NCBI RefSeq assembly: GCF_004208515.1
Contig: NZ_SGIM01000018.1
Coordinates: 1-48,954, forward strand
Direction: 5' to 3'
Origin: Acinetobacter halotolerans
Lineage (GTDB): Bacteria; Pseudomonadota; Gammaproteobacteria; Pseudomonadales; Moraxellaceae
DNA length: 48,954 bases
The position numbers and the translations under genes are program-made. The notes beneath the pieces are model-generated. The model did not search any database and was not told the DNA's origin. It saw only the letters and a program-made list of their open reading frames with translations. Within the stretch, counting starts at the first letter, position 1. Every line of letters starts with the position of its first letter. Below, piece after piece: positions 39,680-48,450 of this stretch.

Positions 39680-40825
39680 TCAAAAAGAGCGTTGGGCTAA
39701 CCAATCAGTTACCACAGGCCAAACGGTTTGAGGTGCTTGATTGCCTGAGACCAGTCCCATATGTCCGCCTGCAACGATTTTAAATTGCTTATCTTCACTG
39801 CTAATGAGGTCCATTAAAGGGCGTATCGCTTCAGTGGTGACGATGATATCGGTATTACCACCGACCGCGAGTACCGAGCAGTCGATATCTTTTAAGTTTG
39901 CAGTCTGTTCACCGAATTGAACTGAACCTGTCGATAATTCATTATCAATCCAGAAGCGTAAAATAATATCTCGCATAACACCACCCGGATAGGCCAGCAT
40001 ATTATCGACGAAAGAACTTGAGGTCGCATGGTTAATCACAAATTGGCGATCATTCAGATTTCTGACCAATTCCCAATAATTTTTAAAGTTACCGATAGGG
40101 TCTGTTAGTTTAAAACCAAGGGTATTCTGCCAGCCATGAATATGAAAGACACGGCTTGGGATTTGTTTAATACGAAAATTGGTGTTGTTGCGAATCCATT
40201 GCGCAGGAATAGTTAGACGTTGGTATAGCTTGCCCATATAACCCGATTGATGGGTGTTAATCGGTGAAGCCAAAATGACCATATTTTTAATATTTTCATC
40301 TTTAAATAACGCTGTATAGCAAAGCGAAAGGGCGCCGCCTAAACTCCAACCATACAGTGACAGTTGTTGCTGACCACTATGTTCTCGGATTTTTTCTATA
40401 AAGTCAGGCATAAACGTTTTTACGTAAGTGCCTAAATTGTATTTGGCTTGGCGCAAACTCGGTGTACCCCAATCGATCAAGTAAAGCTCAAAACCTTGTG
40501 ATTGAAAATAACGGACTAAACTGCGTGAAGGAAATAAATCGTAAATCAGCATATTTGCAGCTAAAGGCGGCACAATAACCAATGGAATTCGGTGTTTTTG
40601 CGCTGCGCCTGCATCTGCTGCGTAATAACGTAAACTAATGATTTCACGTTGATAAACAACTTCAAATGGTGTTTTACCTGATAAGGCAAGTTGATGTCCG
40701 CGTAACAAGCGATCCGCTGCATTGGAAACAATATGACGTGTTTGCTGACTCGTAGAACTATTCAGCATTTTTTTTACAGCTTTGGAGTGAAGTAAACGTT
40801 GTCTAACTTTCGGCAATTGAGTCAT
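39680..40825 (-). CDS. PHA-synthase-like alpha/beta hydrolase
   Basis: This is a 381-residue protein resembling class III poly(R)-hydroxyalkanoate synthase PhaC (VVPPLAANMLIYDLFPSRSLVRYFQSQGFELYLIDWG). The lipase box is GWSLGG with Ser161, where true synthases have GxCxGG with Cys. The acid (VGGNTDIIV) and His (GGHMGLVSG) positions are conserved. It may be a hydrolase or depolymerase-type enzyme rather than a polymerase. No phaE, phaB or phasin gene is next to it. Confidence 0.8.
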   Translation of the reverse strand: MTQLPKVRQRLLHSKAVKKMLNSSTSQQTRHIVSNAADRLLRGHQLALSGKTPFEVVYQREIISLRYYAADAGAAQKHRIPLVIVPPLAANMLIYDLFPSRSLVRYFQSQGFELYLIDWGTPSLRQAKYNLGTYVKTFMPDFIEKIREHSGQQQLSLYGWSLGGALSLCYTALFKDENIKNMVILASPINTHQSGYMGKLYQRLTIPAQWIRNNTNFRIKQIPSRVFHIHGWQNTLGFKLTDPIGNFKNYWELVRNLNDRQFVINHATSSSFVDNMLAYPGGVMRDIILRFWIDNELSTGSVQFGEQTANLKDIDCSVLAVGGNTDIIVTTEAIRPLMDLISSEDKQFKIVAGGHMGLVSGNQAPQTVWPVVTDWLAQRSF

Positions 40826-41119
40826 TGGAAGCTAAAACTCTAAGGTTGCTATTCAGTAGCCGCATCTTAGAAGAAAAATGAGATGAGCTCAGTGACTCAT
40901 CTGCTTAACTTATATTCCAAAATGATCAATTTAGGATGTTTATTGAATGGATTTTCGAAAAAGGATTGTATATCCGTGATCCTATTTAGCTTGGTATCAG
41001 TGAAATAGACGGTCTGTTTAATTCAGTCAATTGGTTTCGTACATTGAAATTTGTGCATAAACCTCATTTGTGATTTAAACTTATTATGATTGAAGGATCA
41101 ATTATCTAGGGTGATGAAG

Positions 41120-42193
41120 ATGACCACTGATTTTCCAAAAAAAATGGATGATACTCTTGGAAGCAAGGTGCTGGTGGGTCTTGTAAACCATATTTTAGAG
41201 CATGCCAGTTTTTTTGGAATCAATAGAGAAGCGCTGTTATTGCAAGGCGGTCTGACAGAAGAACAATTAGGTGATTCGAATCAATGTATTCCGCTCAGCC
41301 ATTTTGAGAAAATTATTGCCTACATCTATAGTTATAGTAGCCAAAAAGATCCATTAATTGCTTTAAGTTTTTTCCAAAAAATGGACTCTACAGCTTATGG
41401 TGTTTTAGGACATTTAGTCCCTTTAGCGTCAAGTTTGAATCATGCCATTGAGACATTAAAAGAATTCCAGCCTCTTATAGGATGTATTGGGGAGATTTCC
41501 CTTCAAGTTGAACCTGAGGTTGTCTATTGGAAATGGAAATGTAGATCTAATGATCCATTATTTACACGTTGTGCCAATGAATACAATTTATCGTGGTGGT
41601 TGAGCTTAATTCGTCTCGTTCGAAATGAGGATTTCGCTATACTAAAAGCGGTTCATTTCACGCATAGCTTAGCAAAGCCTGACTTACAAAATTATTATGA
41701 TGAGTTTTTTGGCTGCCCTGTTCATTTTGATCAAAAAGAAACGGCTTTGTTGTTATTGCCTAAATCTTTAAATATGAGCTTGAAAACAGGAAATGCAGGT
41801 TTATATGATAGTGTGCGATTATTCGCTTCAAAACTATTAGAGCAACAAAGAGTCGAGCAAACTTTTGTCCAGCAGGTTCGAGCACAAATTTATTTACTCC
41901 TCCACCATAATCGTTTATCTCGTGAAAATGTTGCGGGGCAGTTTGGCGTAAATGTCCGAACATTAAGTCGAAAACTACATCAAGAAAATAGTTCATATAG
42001 CCAATTGTTGGATCAAGTGAGATTGGAGTTGGCTGTCAATTATTTAGAGAGTTATCAACACTCGGTTGTTTTTATTTCGAAAGCACTTGGCTTTTATACC
42101 AGCCATTCTTTTATCTCATGGTTCAAATTGCAAACAAATCTAACCCCCATCCAATATCGAAAAAATACCAACAATCAAGCAATTAATGGTTGA
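41120..42193 (+). CDS. AraC family transcriptional regulator
   Basis: This is a regulator of about 357 residues with an N-terminal Arabinose_bd-type (OruR/ArgR-like) effector domain and a C-terminal double helix-turn-helix (LLHHNRLSRENVAGQFGVNVRTLSRKLHQENSSYSQLLDQVRLELA, ISKALGFYTSHSFISWFK). The frame opens with TTG at 41090; I prefer the ATG at 41120 because AGGGTGA lies just upstream, with 41114 also possible. The downstream lipoprotein gene on the same strand is a candidate target. Confidence 0.9.
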   Translation: MTTDFPKKMDDTLGSKVLVGLVNHILEHASFFGINREALLLQGGLTEEQLGDSNQCIPLSHFEKIIAYIYSYSSQKDPLIALSFFQKMDSTAYGVLGHLVPLASSLNHAIETLKEFQPLIGCIGEISLQVEPEVVYWKWKCRSNDPLFTRCANEYNLSWWLSLIRLVRNEDFAILKAVHFTHSLAKPDLQNYYDEFFGCPVHFDQKETALLLLPKSLNMSLKTGNAGLYDSVRLFASKLLEQQRVEQTFVQQVRAQIYLLLHHNRLSRENVAGQFGVNVRTLSRKLHQENSSYSQLLDQVRLELAVNYLESYQHSVVFISKALGFYTSHSFISWFKLQTNLTPIQYRKNTNNQAING

Positions 42194-42496
42194 TTTTTAA
42201 CAGGTCCATAACGGTTTTTATAGCTTTGTCCTATTTTAGAAATCATATGACTCAGAAGCGTTATTTTTCACTTATTGGTTAATCATATGATTGAAATGTG
42301 ACTTTATAAACTATTTAAACGCTTACTTATTGGAGTCATTCAATTATTGTCTTTGATCTAGTTTTGGTTGAACCACGAATTTGAGCAAAGACCTAAGTAA
42401 GCAATTGATATGGATATTATCACTCAAAATGGCATTTAAATCGTCGATTTCTCATCGCAAAAATGTGCTTGATTTGAGTGAGTGAAGGGAGTGAAT
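42194..42496 (+). promoter_or_regulatory. AraC-lipoprotein intergenic region with a direct repeat
   Basis: This 303-base region has AATCATATGA twice, at 42241-42250 and 42281-42290, exactly 40 bases apart, about four helical turns. Paired direct repeats are typical of AraC-family operators. No gene is seen here, and the promoter of the lipoprotein gene is expected between the repeats and 42497. Confidence 0.4.
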
Positions 42497-44194
42497 ATGA
42501 AAGTAAAGCAGATATATAAGCAATCAATCGGTGTAATCGTACTTGGGTTTTCAATTTCAGGTTGTGGAAGTGACAATGATCGAGTTTCAATTAGTCCTCC
42601 CGTTACAGGGGATTCTTGCCCAACCATAGTTGATGAGAAATTATTTGCCGATGCGAGCACTTTAGAAAAACTTGTTCAAGTTGGTCCTGATTTAGCTCAA
42701 TTGCGTTCTACTGGTAGTGAGGCACATCAGCAATTGGTGAACTGGATTGAGCTTGAAGCAAAGAAAATACCTGGTATGCAAGTACAATCAGATAGTTATG
42801 AAATTCAGCGTTGGCAACCGATGATTGCGGCTGAAAATGGTAAAGGACGTAGTTTATTTCGTTCGGGGCAGCTGTCTGTGGATGGTAACGATATTGCAAT
42901 TGCTGGCGCTGTTCCTTATTCATTAGGTACATCATTGGCTGGTCACACTGGGCAATTGGTTTATTTAGCCAATGATCAAGCAATTACAGCAGAACATAAA
43001 GGCAAAATTATTGTACGCCAAATACCAACTTCTCAAGATTCTATTTATGCAAATGTCGTTGCACCACCTTATGCATTTTTATTTCAGTTCGCAAAATATT
43101 TAACTGCATCAATGAATGAGCTTAAAACTCAAAGATATGATCGACCGTTCTTAGCTGCAAAATTAATGAATAAAGATTTAGTTGATGCTGGAAAAGTAGG
43201 CGCGGCAGGTCTTATTCTTGGTTTTGATGTACCTCAAGACCAAGTCAAAGATTACTTTGATCCGCACGAAGGTCTACATTACCGACTTCCAGCTGTTTTT
43301 GTTGGGTCAGATGAATTTGCTGAAATAAAAGCTTTGGCAGAAAATAAGAGCCAAGCTCGGATCGTTGTTCAAGCTGAAAGAGATGCTGCGACAACTAGAA
43401 ATGTGATTGCCACTTTACCTGGCTTAAGTAATGAAAAAATCGTATTTGTTGTGAACACAGATGGTAATAGTTGGATACAGGAAAATGGTGTAGGTGGGGT
43501 AATGGCTTTGGCGCAGTACTTTGCTAAATTACCATTGAACTGTCGTCCTAAAACATATGAGTTTGCATTTAATACTGGCCATCTTCATATGTCTAAAGAA
43601 GGAACTTTTAGATATATGGAAAAACTCAATGAAGAATATGAAGAAGACAAGGTAAGTTTCGTTTTTGCTGTAGAGCATCTGGGGACGCAAGAAATAATCG
43701 CAAAACCTAGAGAGGATGGTGGTTTTGGGCGTACGTTAACATTCTCTGGAAAAGCAGAGCCGCAAGCTTGGTTCGTTCCAGAAGACCATCAATTAATGCA
43801 AACAGTTGCAATCGAAGCAGCAAAAAGACGGAATTTACCGACTCTACTTGTGACCACAGGTCAGGATGTACCTCATCCAGAAAGATCACCTAAACAGTGT
43901 GATTTTGGCGGGATCGGAAATGCATCGCATCAGACGCTGATTCCAACAATGGCAACGATTTCAGGGCCGTGGTCTCTGTGGGCACCATCGTTTGGCAAGG
44001 AGGCGATTGATTTTAGCTTGATGCGTAGTCAGTTATTGGCAATTGGTGATTCGGTTTTAGCTTTACAGAAACATACTAAGGCTGAAATTGAAGGGCCGTA
44101 TGCGGCATGGAGATCTGCGCGTGAACAAGGAAATTTAGTCTGTTCACATGTCATAAATAGTGGTGTTGAAGATGCGCCAGAAGCAGTAAACTAA
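42497..44194 (+). CDS. M28-like lipoprotein with PA-type insert, metal ligands altered
   Basis: This is a 565-residue lipoprotein (lipobox ISGC, Cys23) with the ATG at 42497 after AAGGGAG; the frame extends to a GTG at 42482. The middle region (about 130-290) resembles a protease-associated domain and the part after it an M28 aminopeptidase core (TTRNVIATLPGLSNEKIVFVVNTDGNSWIQENGVGGVMALAQYFAKLPLNC). The usual M28 HxD and Asn-Asp-Asn-Gly zinc motifs read TDG and ENG here, and the EE motif reads GHLHMSKEG. It may be an inactive or unusual peptidase-like protein. Confidence 0.75.
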   Translation: MKVKQIYKQSIGVIVLGFSISGCGSDNDRVSISPPVTGDSCPTIVDEKLFADASTLEKLVQVGPDLAQLRSTGSEAHQQLVNWIELEAKKIPGMQVQSDSYEIQRWQPMIAAENGKGRSLFRSGQLSVDGNDIAIAGAVPYSLGTSLAGHTGQLVYLANDQAITAEHKGKIIVRQIPTSQDSIYANVVAPPYAFLFQFAKYLTASMNELKTQRYDRPFLAAKLMNKDLVDAGKVGAAGLILGFDVPQDQVKDYFDPHEGLHYRLPAVFVGSDEFAEIKALAENKSQARIVVQAERDAATTRNVIATLPGLSNEKIVFVVNTDGNSWIQENGVGGVMALAQYFAKLPLNCRPKTYEFAFNTGHLHMSKEGTFRYMEKLNEEYEEDKVSFVFAVEHLGTQEIIAKPREDGGFGRTLTFSGKAEPQAWFVPEDHQLMQTVAIEAAKRRNLPTLLVTTGQDVPHPERSPKQCDFGGIGNASHQTLIPTMATISGPWSLWAPSFGKEAIDFSLMRSQLLAIGDSVLALQKHTKAEIEGPYAAWRSAREQGNLVCSHVINSGVEDAPEAVN

Positions 44195-44227
44195 TGGTTG
44201 AATAGCTCTTTTTAAGCTCATTTTTAT

Positions 44228-44268
44228 AGATTAAATATAACCTTATTTAACAAGGTTATATTTAATCT
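44228..44268. repeat. Perfect 17-bp hairpin after the M28-like gene
   Basis: Left arm 44228-44244 pairs without mismatch with right arm 44252-44268 around a seven-base loop. The sequence is AT-rich and no T run follows. It lies between two convergent genes, upstream of a second, terminator-like hairpin. Confidence 0.8.
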
Positions 44269-44310
44269 TAATATGATGAAAATTATCAGTTCTGCCAAGA
44301 TTAATCGGCT

Positions 44311-44351
44311 AAGGAGTAAATCTGTATAAAACGGATTTACTCCTTTTTTAG
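44311..44351. terminator. Terminator between convergent genes
   Basis: AAGGAGTAAATC (44311-44322) pairs with GATTTACTCCTT (44334-44345), extended by one or two pairs inside; a T run follows on the plus strand. Confidence 0.85.
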
Positions 44352-44362
44352 CTTTTATGCGC

Positions 44363-45874
44363 TCAAAACTTTTCTCTTACCCAGCCATAAGCTGCGGCAA
44401 AAGGCAGTGCAGTTCTGGCCAAATACGGTACATGCCATAAGCCACCGTGGTTGGCATTTTCCATAATCAGTTCGAGTGGATGAGCTAACTCTTTTTCAGG
44501 GTTTGTTGCACTCTCAGGATTGTTCAGATCATGAACCCACAGTGCTGCCATAATCGCGTTGGTGGTTTCGGGACTAAAGGTTTCAACTTTAAATAAGTCT
44601 GCGCCAGAAAAAGCAGCTTTTAGTATTGGATTTTTAACTACAGAATGAGTGGTTGTAGATGGTGCAATATTGATCACTGTCTTTTGACCACGCGCACGTG
44701 CAGAAATCGCAAACCACTGTTGCAGTCGTTTAGCCAAGGCATAGTTAGGACCTTGTTCAATCACTATACAATCTGAAATGCCGTATTGTTGACCATTATC
44801 TGACGTGATTAACTGATCAATATTCGGTTTGAAAAAATTAGCCAAAGAGATACCGTGAATGGACTTGGTCAGTAATTTTTCCAACATTGGCCGTTGTTTG
44901 ATGTTTTGTTGGACAGACTGTACTACCGCTTTCGGAATCGCATAAATATCCGTCGGTGTCAGCATAAACATAATGCTGCTATCTGTTTTTAGACGGCTGA
45001 CTTGTTCCATGATACTAATCATCGCGATAGAAACACGGACATGTTTTTCGCCATCTAAATAAGCGATCCCTGCCAAATCTAAAGTTTCAGTAAAGGTGTT
45101 TAACCAATTGGCAATTTCAGGTGTTTGGGTGAGTAAGTTTGCGCCAAGTTGTTGCTCGTTGTTTGCTGTTCTGATTTGTGGGGCGATCAAGGTCGCATTG
45201 CCTTGTTTGACGGTATTGGTAATTTTTTCCCATATTGCAGGATTGGGTAAATCAATCGCGACAATATTGGCACGCCACTTTGCTAGCCAACTGAGAGGCC
45301 CAGCTTCAGAGGCAGCACCAAATAACACCATGGTTCGAGCAGATAAATCAAACCATTCAGGGTGTTCATGCAGTAAGCGTAATGCTTTGGCATGACAGGG
45401 TTCGATTACCTGTTGTTGCTCCCACAGATCAATTTGTTGCAATAATGCAGCACCTTGTAATTTCTTACCATTATAAGGAATAAACCAAGGTTCAATCGTC
45501 GAGCTACCTGTGCCTTTTAATATGAATTTTTCAAAAGGTTGATCTTTAATATTGATCATTGCATGACTTAAAGTGTCACTTTTTTCAGCTCGATTAAAGT
45601 TAAATAATGCTTTAGCAGTATCTAATCCTTGCTTTGCGATACGTGCAGGATGGTCTACAGACTCAATCCCTGTTTTGACTAACTCTTGAAAGTAGACAGG
45701 ATAATTTTTTCTCCAGTTTTTTTCACTGGCGAGTTGTGAGACGAAAGGGGAGTCTACGCTTTGCAGTGCAGACTTTAAAATTTGTTTTGCGGTATGTGTT
45801 GTGCTGGGGAACTTTTTACCAGACGGTATTGGGAATTGTATGCCATCAGGATTAGATTGTATTTTTCTGCTCAA
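44363..45874 (-). CDS. Conserved-looking 503-residue protein of unknown function
   Basis: I do not recognise this protein. It starts with TTG at 45874, preceded by GGAG eight bases upstream; there is no nearby ATG in frame. A possible Rossmann-like segment is LSARTMVLFGAASEAGPLSWLAKWRANIVAIDLP (about residues 177-210), suggesting a nucleotide cofactor site, followed by helical regions and a repeated polar pattern. It has no signal peptide and no clear membrane helix. It stands alone, convergent with the lipoprotein gene. Confidence 0.75.
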   Translation of the reverse strand: MSRKIQSNPDGIQFPIPSGKKFPSTTHTAKQILKSALQSVDSPFVSQLASEKNWRKNYPVYFQELVKTGIESVDHPARIAKQGLDTAKALFNFNRAEKSDTLSHAMINIKDQPFEKFILKGTGSSTIEPWFIPYNGKKLQGAALLQQIDLWEQQQVIEPCHAKALRLLHEHPEWFDLSARTMVLFGAASEAGPLSWLAKWRANIVAIDLPNPAIWEKITNTVKQGNATLIAPQIRTANNEQQLGANLLTQTPEIANWLNTFTETLDLAGIAYLDGEKHVRVSIAMISIMEQVSRLKTDSSIMFMLTPTDIYAIPKAVVQSVQQNIKQRPMLEKLLTKSIHGISLANFFKPNIDQLITSDNGQQYGISDCIVIEQGPNYALAKRLQQWFAISARARGQKTVINIAPSTTTHSVVKNPILKAAFSGADLFKVETFSPETTNAIMAALWVHDLNNPESATNPEKELAHPLELIMENANHGGLWHVPYLARTALPFAAAYGWVREKF

Positions 45875-46323
45875 TTGATTGCTCCATTCTATTCAAATTT
45901 CATTCATCATCTATCACATCTTAGTCACTCCATGCGCTAAAGATGATGGCAAAAAGTGTACTAATCGTGCCTAATCTTTATTAGATTGATATTGGGAGTA
46001 ATTTAGTCAGAGAATAAACATGAAAAAATTAGATCACTTTCAAATATCATTTCAGCTTTTTCTAAGTGCTGGATCGAAATCAATATAAGACTTAGGACTT
46101 AACTAATTATTTTTTTAAGCATAAATCTAAAGAGGTGGGCACAAAATAACGTAAATAGGGCATTTGGCTGCTGTTTTGGGTCAGTGTTATTGTTTGAATA
46201 ATCTTGGGATGCATCATTTGACTAAAAATTAAATGTAAAACGCCAAATGAAAAATCATTCGGCGTTCAAATATGTTATGTACTCATTTATTTTGGTGATT
46301 TCGATCATGAGTTGGGATTTAAT
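45875..46323. other. Intergenic region without a recognised gene
   Basis: This 449-base region contains a 22-codon frame at 46020-46088 that I do not consider a gene and a terminator at its right end. Otherwise nothing is recognised. Confidence 0.5.
46239..46266 (-). terminator. Terminator of the carboxymuconolactone decarboxylase family gene
   Basis: AACGCC-A-AATGA pairs with TCATT-C-GGCGTT (46239-46250 with 46255-46266, one internal mismatch). On the minus strand the stem is followed by TTTT. Confidence 0.65.
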
Positions 46324-46710
46324 TTATGGTTCACGTTGATATTCATTGATCACTTCAAGTGCAGCGCGAAATGCTTCTTGTGTTGCTGGTGCTCCACAGT
46401 ACGGTAGGCTATGTAGTAAGACTTCCTGAATTTCTTCAATACTCGCCCCATTGTTTAAAGCGCCACGAATATGGCCTTTCAGCTCAGTGGGGCTTTTGAG
46501 TGCAGTTAGAAACGCGATGGTAATCAATGAGCGATATTTACGTGGTAAAATCCCTTCACGTTGCCAAGTTGATCCCCAAGCATGTTCATTGATCCAATCT
46601 TGTAAGGGTTGAGTAAAAGGCACAGTATTGTCCTGTGCGCGTTTCACAAATTCTTCGCCCATGACTTCAGTCCGAACTTTTAATCCATTTTCAAAATCTT
46701 GTTGTGACAT
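46324..46710 (-). CDS. Carboxymuconolactone decarboxylase family protein
   Basis: This is a 128-residue single-domain protein of the CMD family (AhpD-like fold). It matches the gamma-carboxymuconolactone decarboxylase (PcaC) shape: GLKVRTEVMGEEFV near the N-terminus, WGSTWQREGILPRKYRSLITIAFLTAL and ELKGHIRGALNNGASIEEIQEVLLHSLPYCGAPA. Because no other pca gene is nearby, its substrate is uncertain. The upstream binding site is weak. Confidence 0.9.
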   Translation of the reverse strand: MSQQDFENGLKVRTEVMGEEFVKRAQDNTVPFTQPLQDWINEHAWGSTWQREGILPRKYRSLITIAFLTALKSPTELKGHIRGALNNGASIEEIQEVLLHSLPYCGAPATQEAFRAALEVINEYQREP

Positions 46711-47292
46711 ATTTTTACTCTTATGAGGCTGAGAATAGAACTGTATGTGCCCATTGATTTTTTTATAGTAATAAAATTGTAGTTATTGTTAAAGTAGCAA
46801 ATTTCTTTTGGAGGTTTAGGTATGAAAAAGAGTTTGTAATGAACTTTTTGAAGATACATCAGGTCATAGTTCATATTAGCTGATATTTTTGCTCCATTTA
46901 AATTAAATGTTTGTTACCCATAAATATATCTTATTGAAGATAAGCCAGTATGGGGTGCTTGATTTGATAAGAAATAGTGAAATATAATTTATATAAGATT
47001 GTTGGTTTTGATATTTTATAAAAAGTTTTTTAAATTTTTTTGATGTGTGCATTTTTAAAGTTATTCAAAAAATTATTCTGATATGATTTAAACATATGTT
47101 TTAAATTTTTTTGCTTTGAGCGTGTGATGAAAGCTATTTGTTTTTTTGTTATTGGTTGCCATTTTAAATAAAACTGTGTGCTTAATTTTTTTGGGGTTTG
47201 TAAATAATAGTTATTAGTGATATTTTTTAAATTAAACATTGTCTCTATCATTTTTTTAATTGTTATAGAAAGTGCTAAGGTATCAACGAATA
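46711..47292. other. Very AT-rich region
   Basis: This 582-base stretch is very AT-rich and shows no convincing gene; small frames on the minus strand are Lys/Asn/Ile/Phe-rich in the way expected from base composition alone. It marks the start of an AT-rich segment that extends to bap. Confidence 0.5.
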
Positions 47293-47613
47293 ATGAAGAT
47301 TTATGAAATGATATTCCAAAAAGGTTTAGACGAAAGAATAAGTATTTTTTGTGAAAGTAACAGTATATCTTCACGTCGTTATTTTATTCAATTAATGCGT
47401 GAAGAAATTGATCTTGAGTTAAAGAACTTTAAAGATAGTCGTGTTGATGGTTCCTCTTCAGATATGCTTTTTTTATTTGAAGAAATTTATAAAGAGAGCC
47501 ATTTTCATTTGGATGTAATGGAGGATTTTTTCATAGAAAAAGGAATAGCTAAGTTTTGTGAAAATGTTTTTCTAGGTGTTGAAGAAAGAAAAGTTTTTAG
47601 GGTTGAGGAATAA
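47293..47613 (+). CDS. Orphan small protein of unknown function
   Basis: I do not recognise this protein. A 106-residue product is predicted from the ATG at 47293; a GTG at 47272 would extend it by seven residues. The sequence is charged and probably helical (ERISIFCESNSISSRRYFIQLMREEIDLELKNF), acidic toward the C-terminus. The binding site is poor (AAGG 12 bases upstream). It is AT-rich and stands alone, followed by a hairpin. It may be a real accessory gene or a fortuitous frame. Confidence 0.5.
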   Translation: MKIYEMIFQKGLDERISIFCESNSISSRRYFIQLMREEIDLELKNFKDSRVDGSSSDMLFLFEEIYKESHFHLDVMEDFFIEKGIAKFCENVFLGVEERKVFRVEE

Positions 47614-47625
47614 ATTGAATATTGT

Positions 47626-47661
47626 TTTAGTTTTTTAATTTTCTCAAAATTAAAAACTAAA
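47626..47661. terminator. AT-rich hairpin after the orphan gene
   Basis: TTTAG plus a T-rich arm (47626-47642) pairs with 47646-47661 around a CTC loop, one bulged T. It could end transcription of the orphan gene. Confidence 0.5.
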
Positions 47662-48450
47662 GTCTATTATAGTATTTTTATATGTGTCTTGAAAATTTAT
47701 CCATTTTATTCGTTTGCAATTTATGCGGTAAATTTTTTTGCTAGTTTTTGTTTTTAATGATGAGGTGGTGTTTTTTTAGTTGTCTATGTATTAAACAGTT
47801 TCCTGGTATTTAAATCATATGCTGGCTGGGTTTTCTTGTTTTAATATTTATATCTTTTGACTGCGGAGGTATCTTTTTCCAAAAATAACTTTCTATTTAT
47901 ATTTAGATCAAGAACCTCATTTTTTATATTTCTGTATTACTCTTAGTATATCGATGACTAAAAAACAGTATCAACCAAACCATAAAAAATATATATATTA
48001 TATACACTTAGTCAAATAAAAGCTATAGGTTGATAGAGTTACAAAAATTAAGTAACTCTCAGTTAGGTCGGAGTCAATTTCAAGCGTTTGGAAAAGAAAG
48101 GAGTCTTTTTACTCACTTCTACGCTAGTGTTGATTTTTTAAATTTTTGTTTTAAAGCTATGGTTTTTATTATTTGTGTTTTAAATCATAAAAGCCTCGTA
48201 ATTGTTTTCCTGAAATAAAAAAAATAAGTATTTGAAACGTAATAAATATTCCATTTTTGGTCGGTTTGATTACTATTTGTACTTTTTTACACTTTTTTTT
48301 GCGACTAAATTCATGTTTTCAATTAATTTGTGTGTTGAGGTTCTCTTTTATTTTGTCTAATTTACTCCTTAATTTGGGCTCTTTTTATTTAATTTTGTTT
48401 CAGAGCTTCAAGTTTTATTTGTCTAAATAAGCCTATAAGGGGTGAAAAAT
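47662..48450. other. AT-rich region upstream of bap
   Basis: No gene is recognised in this 789-base stretch. A 62-codon frame at 48030-48218 has no supporting signal. The region presumably includes a long 5' regulatory segment of bap; an ATATATATATTATATA tract lies near 47987-48003. Confidence 0.45.

Noticed and set aside
46020..46088. 22-codon frame starting MKKLDHF
   Set aside because: Too short to judge; weak upstream site and no family resemblance. It could be a remnant of a signal peptide but nothing supports this.
46680..46874. 64-codon minus-strand frame ahead of the carboxymuconolactone gene
   Set aside because: It overlaps the start of a well-supported gene and has no coding features.
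47030..47374. 114-codon minus-strand frame overlapping the start of the orphan gene at 47293
   Set aside because: Its composition (Lys, Asn, Phe, Ile runs) reflects base composition; the plus-strand frame has a more protein-like charged pattern and a following hairpin.
48030..48218. 62-codon plus-strand frame upstream of bap
   Set aside because: No ribosome binding site, no recognisable pattern, and located in AT-rich DNA where such frames are expected by chance.
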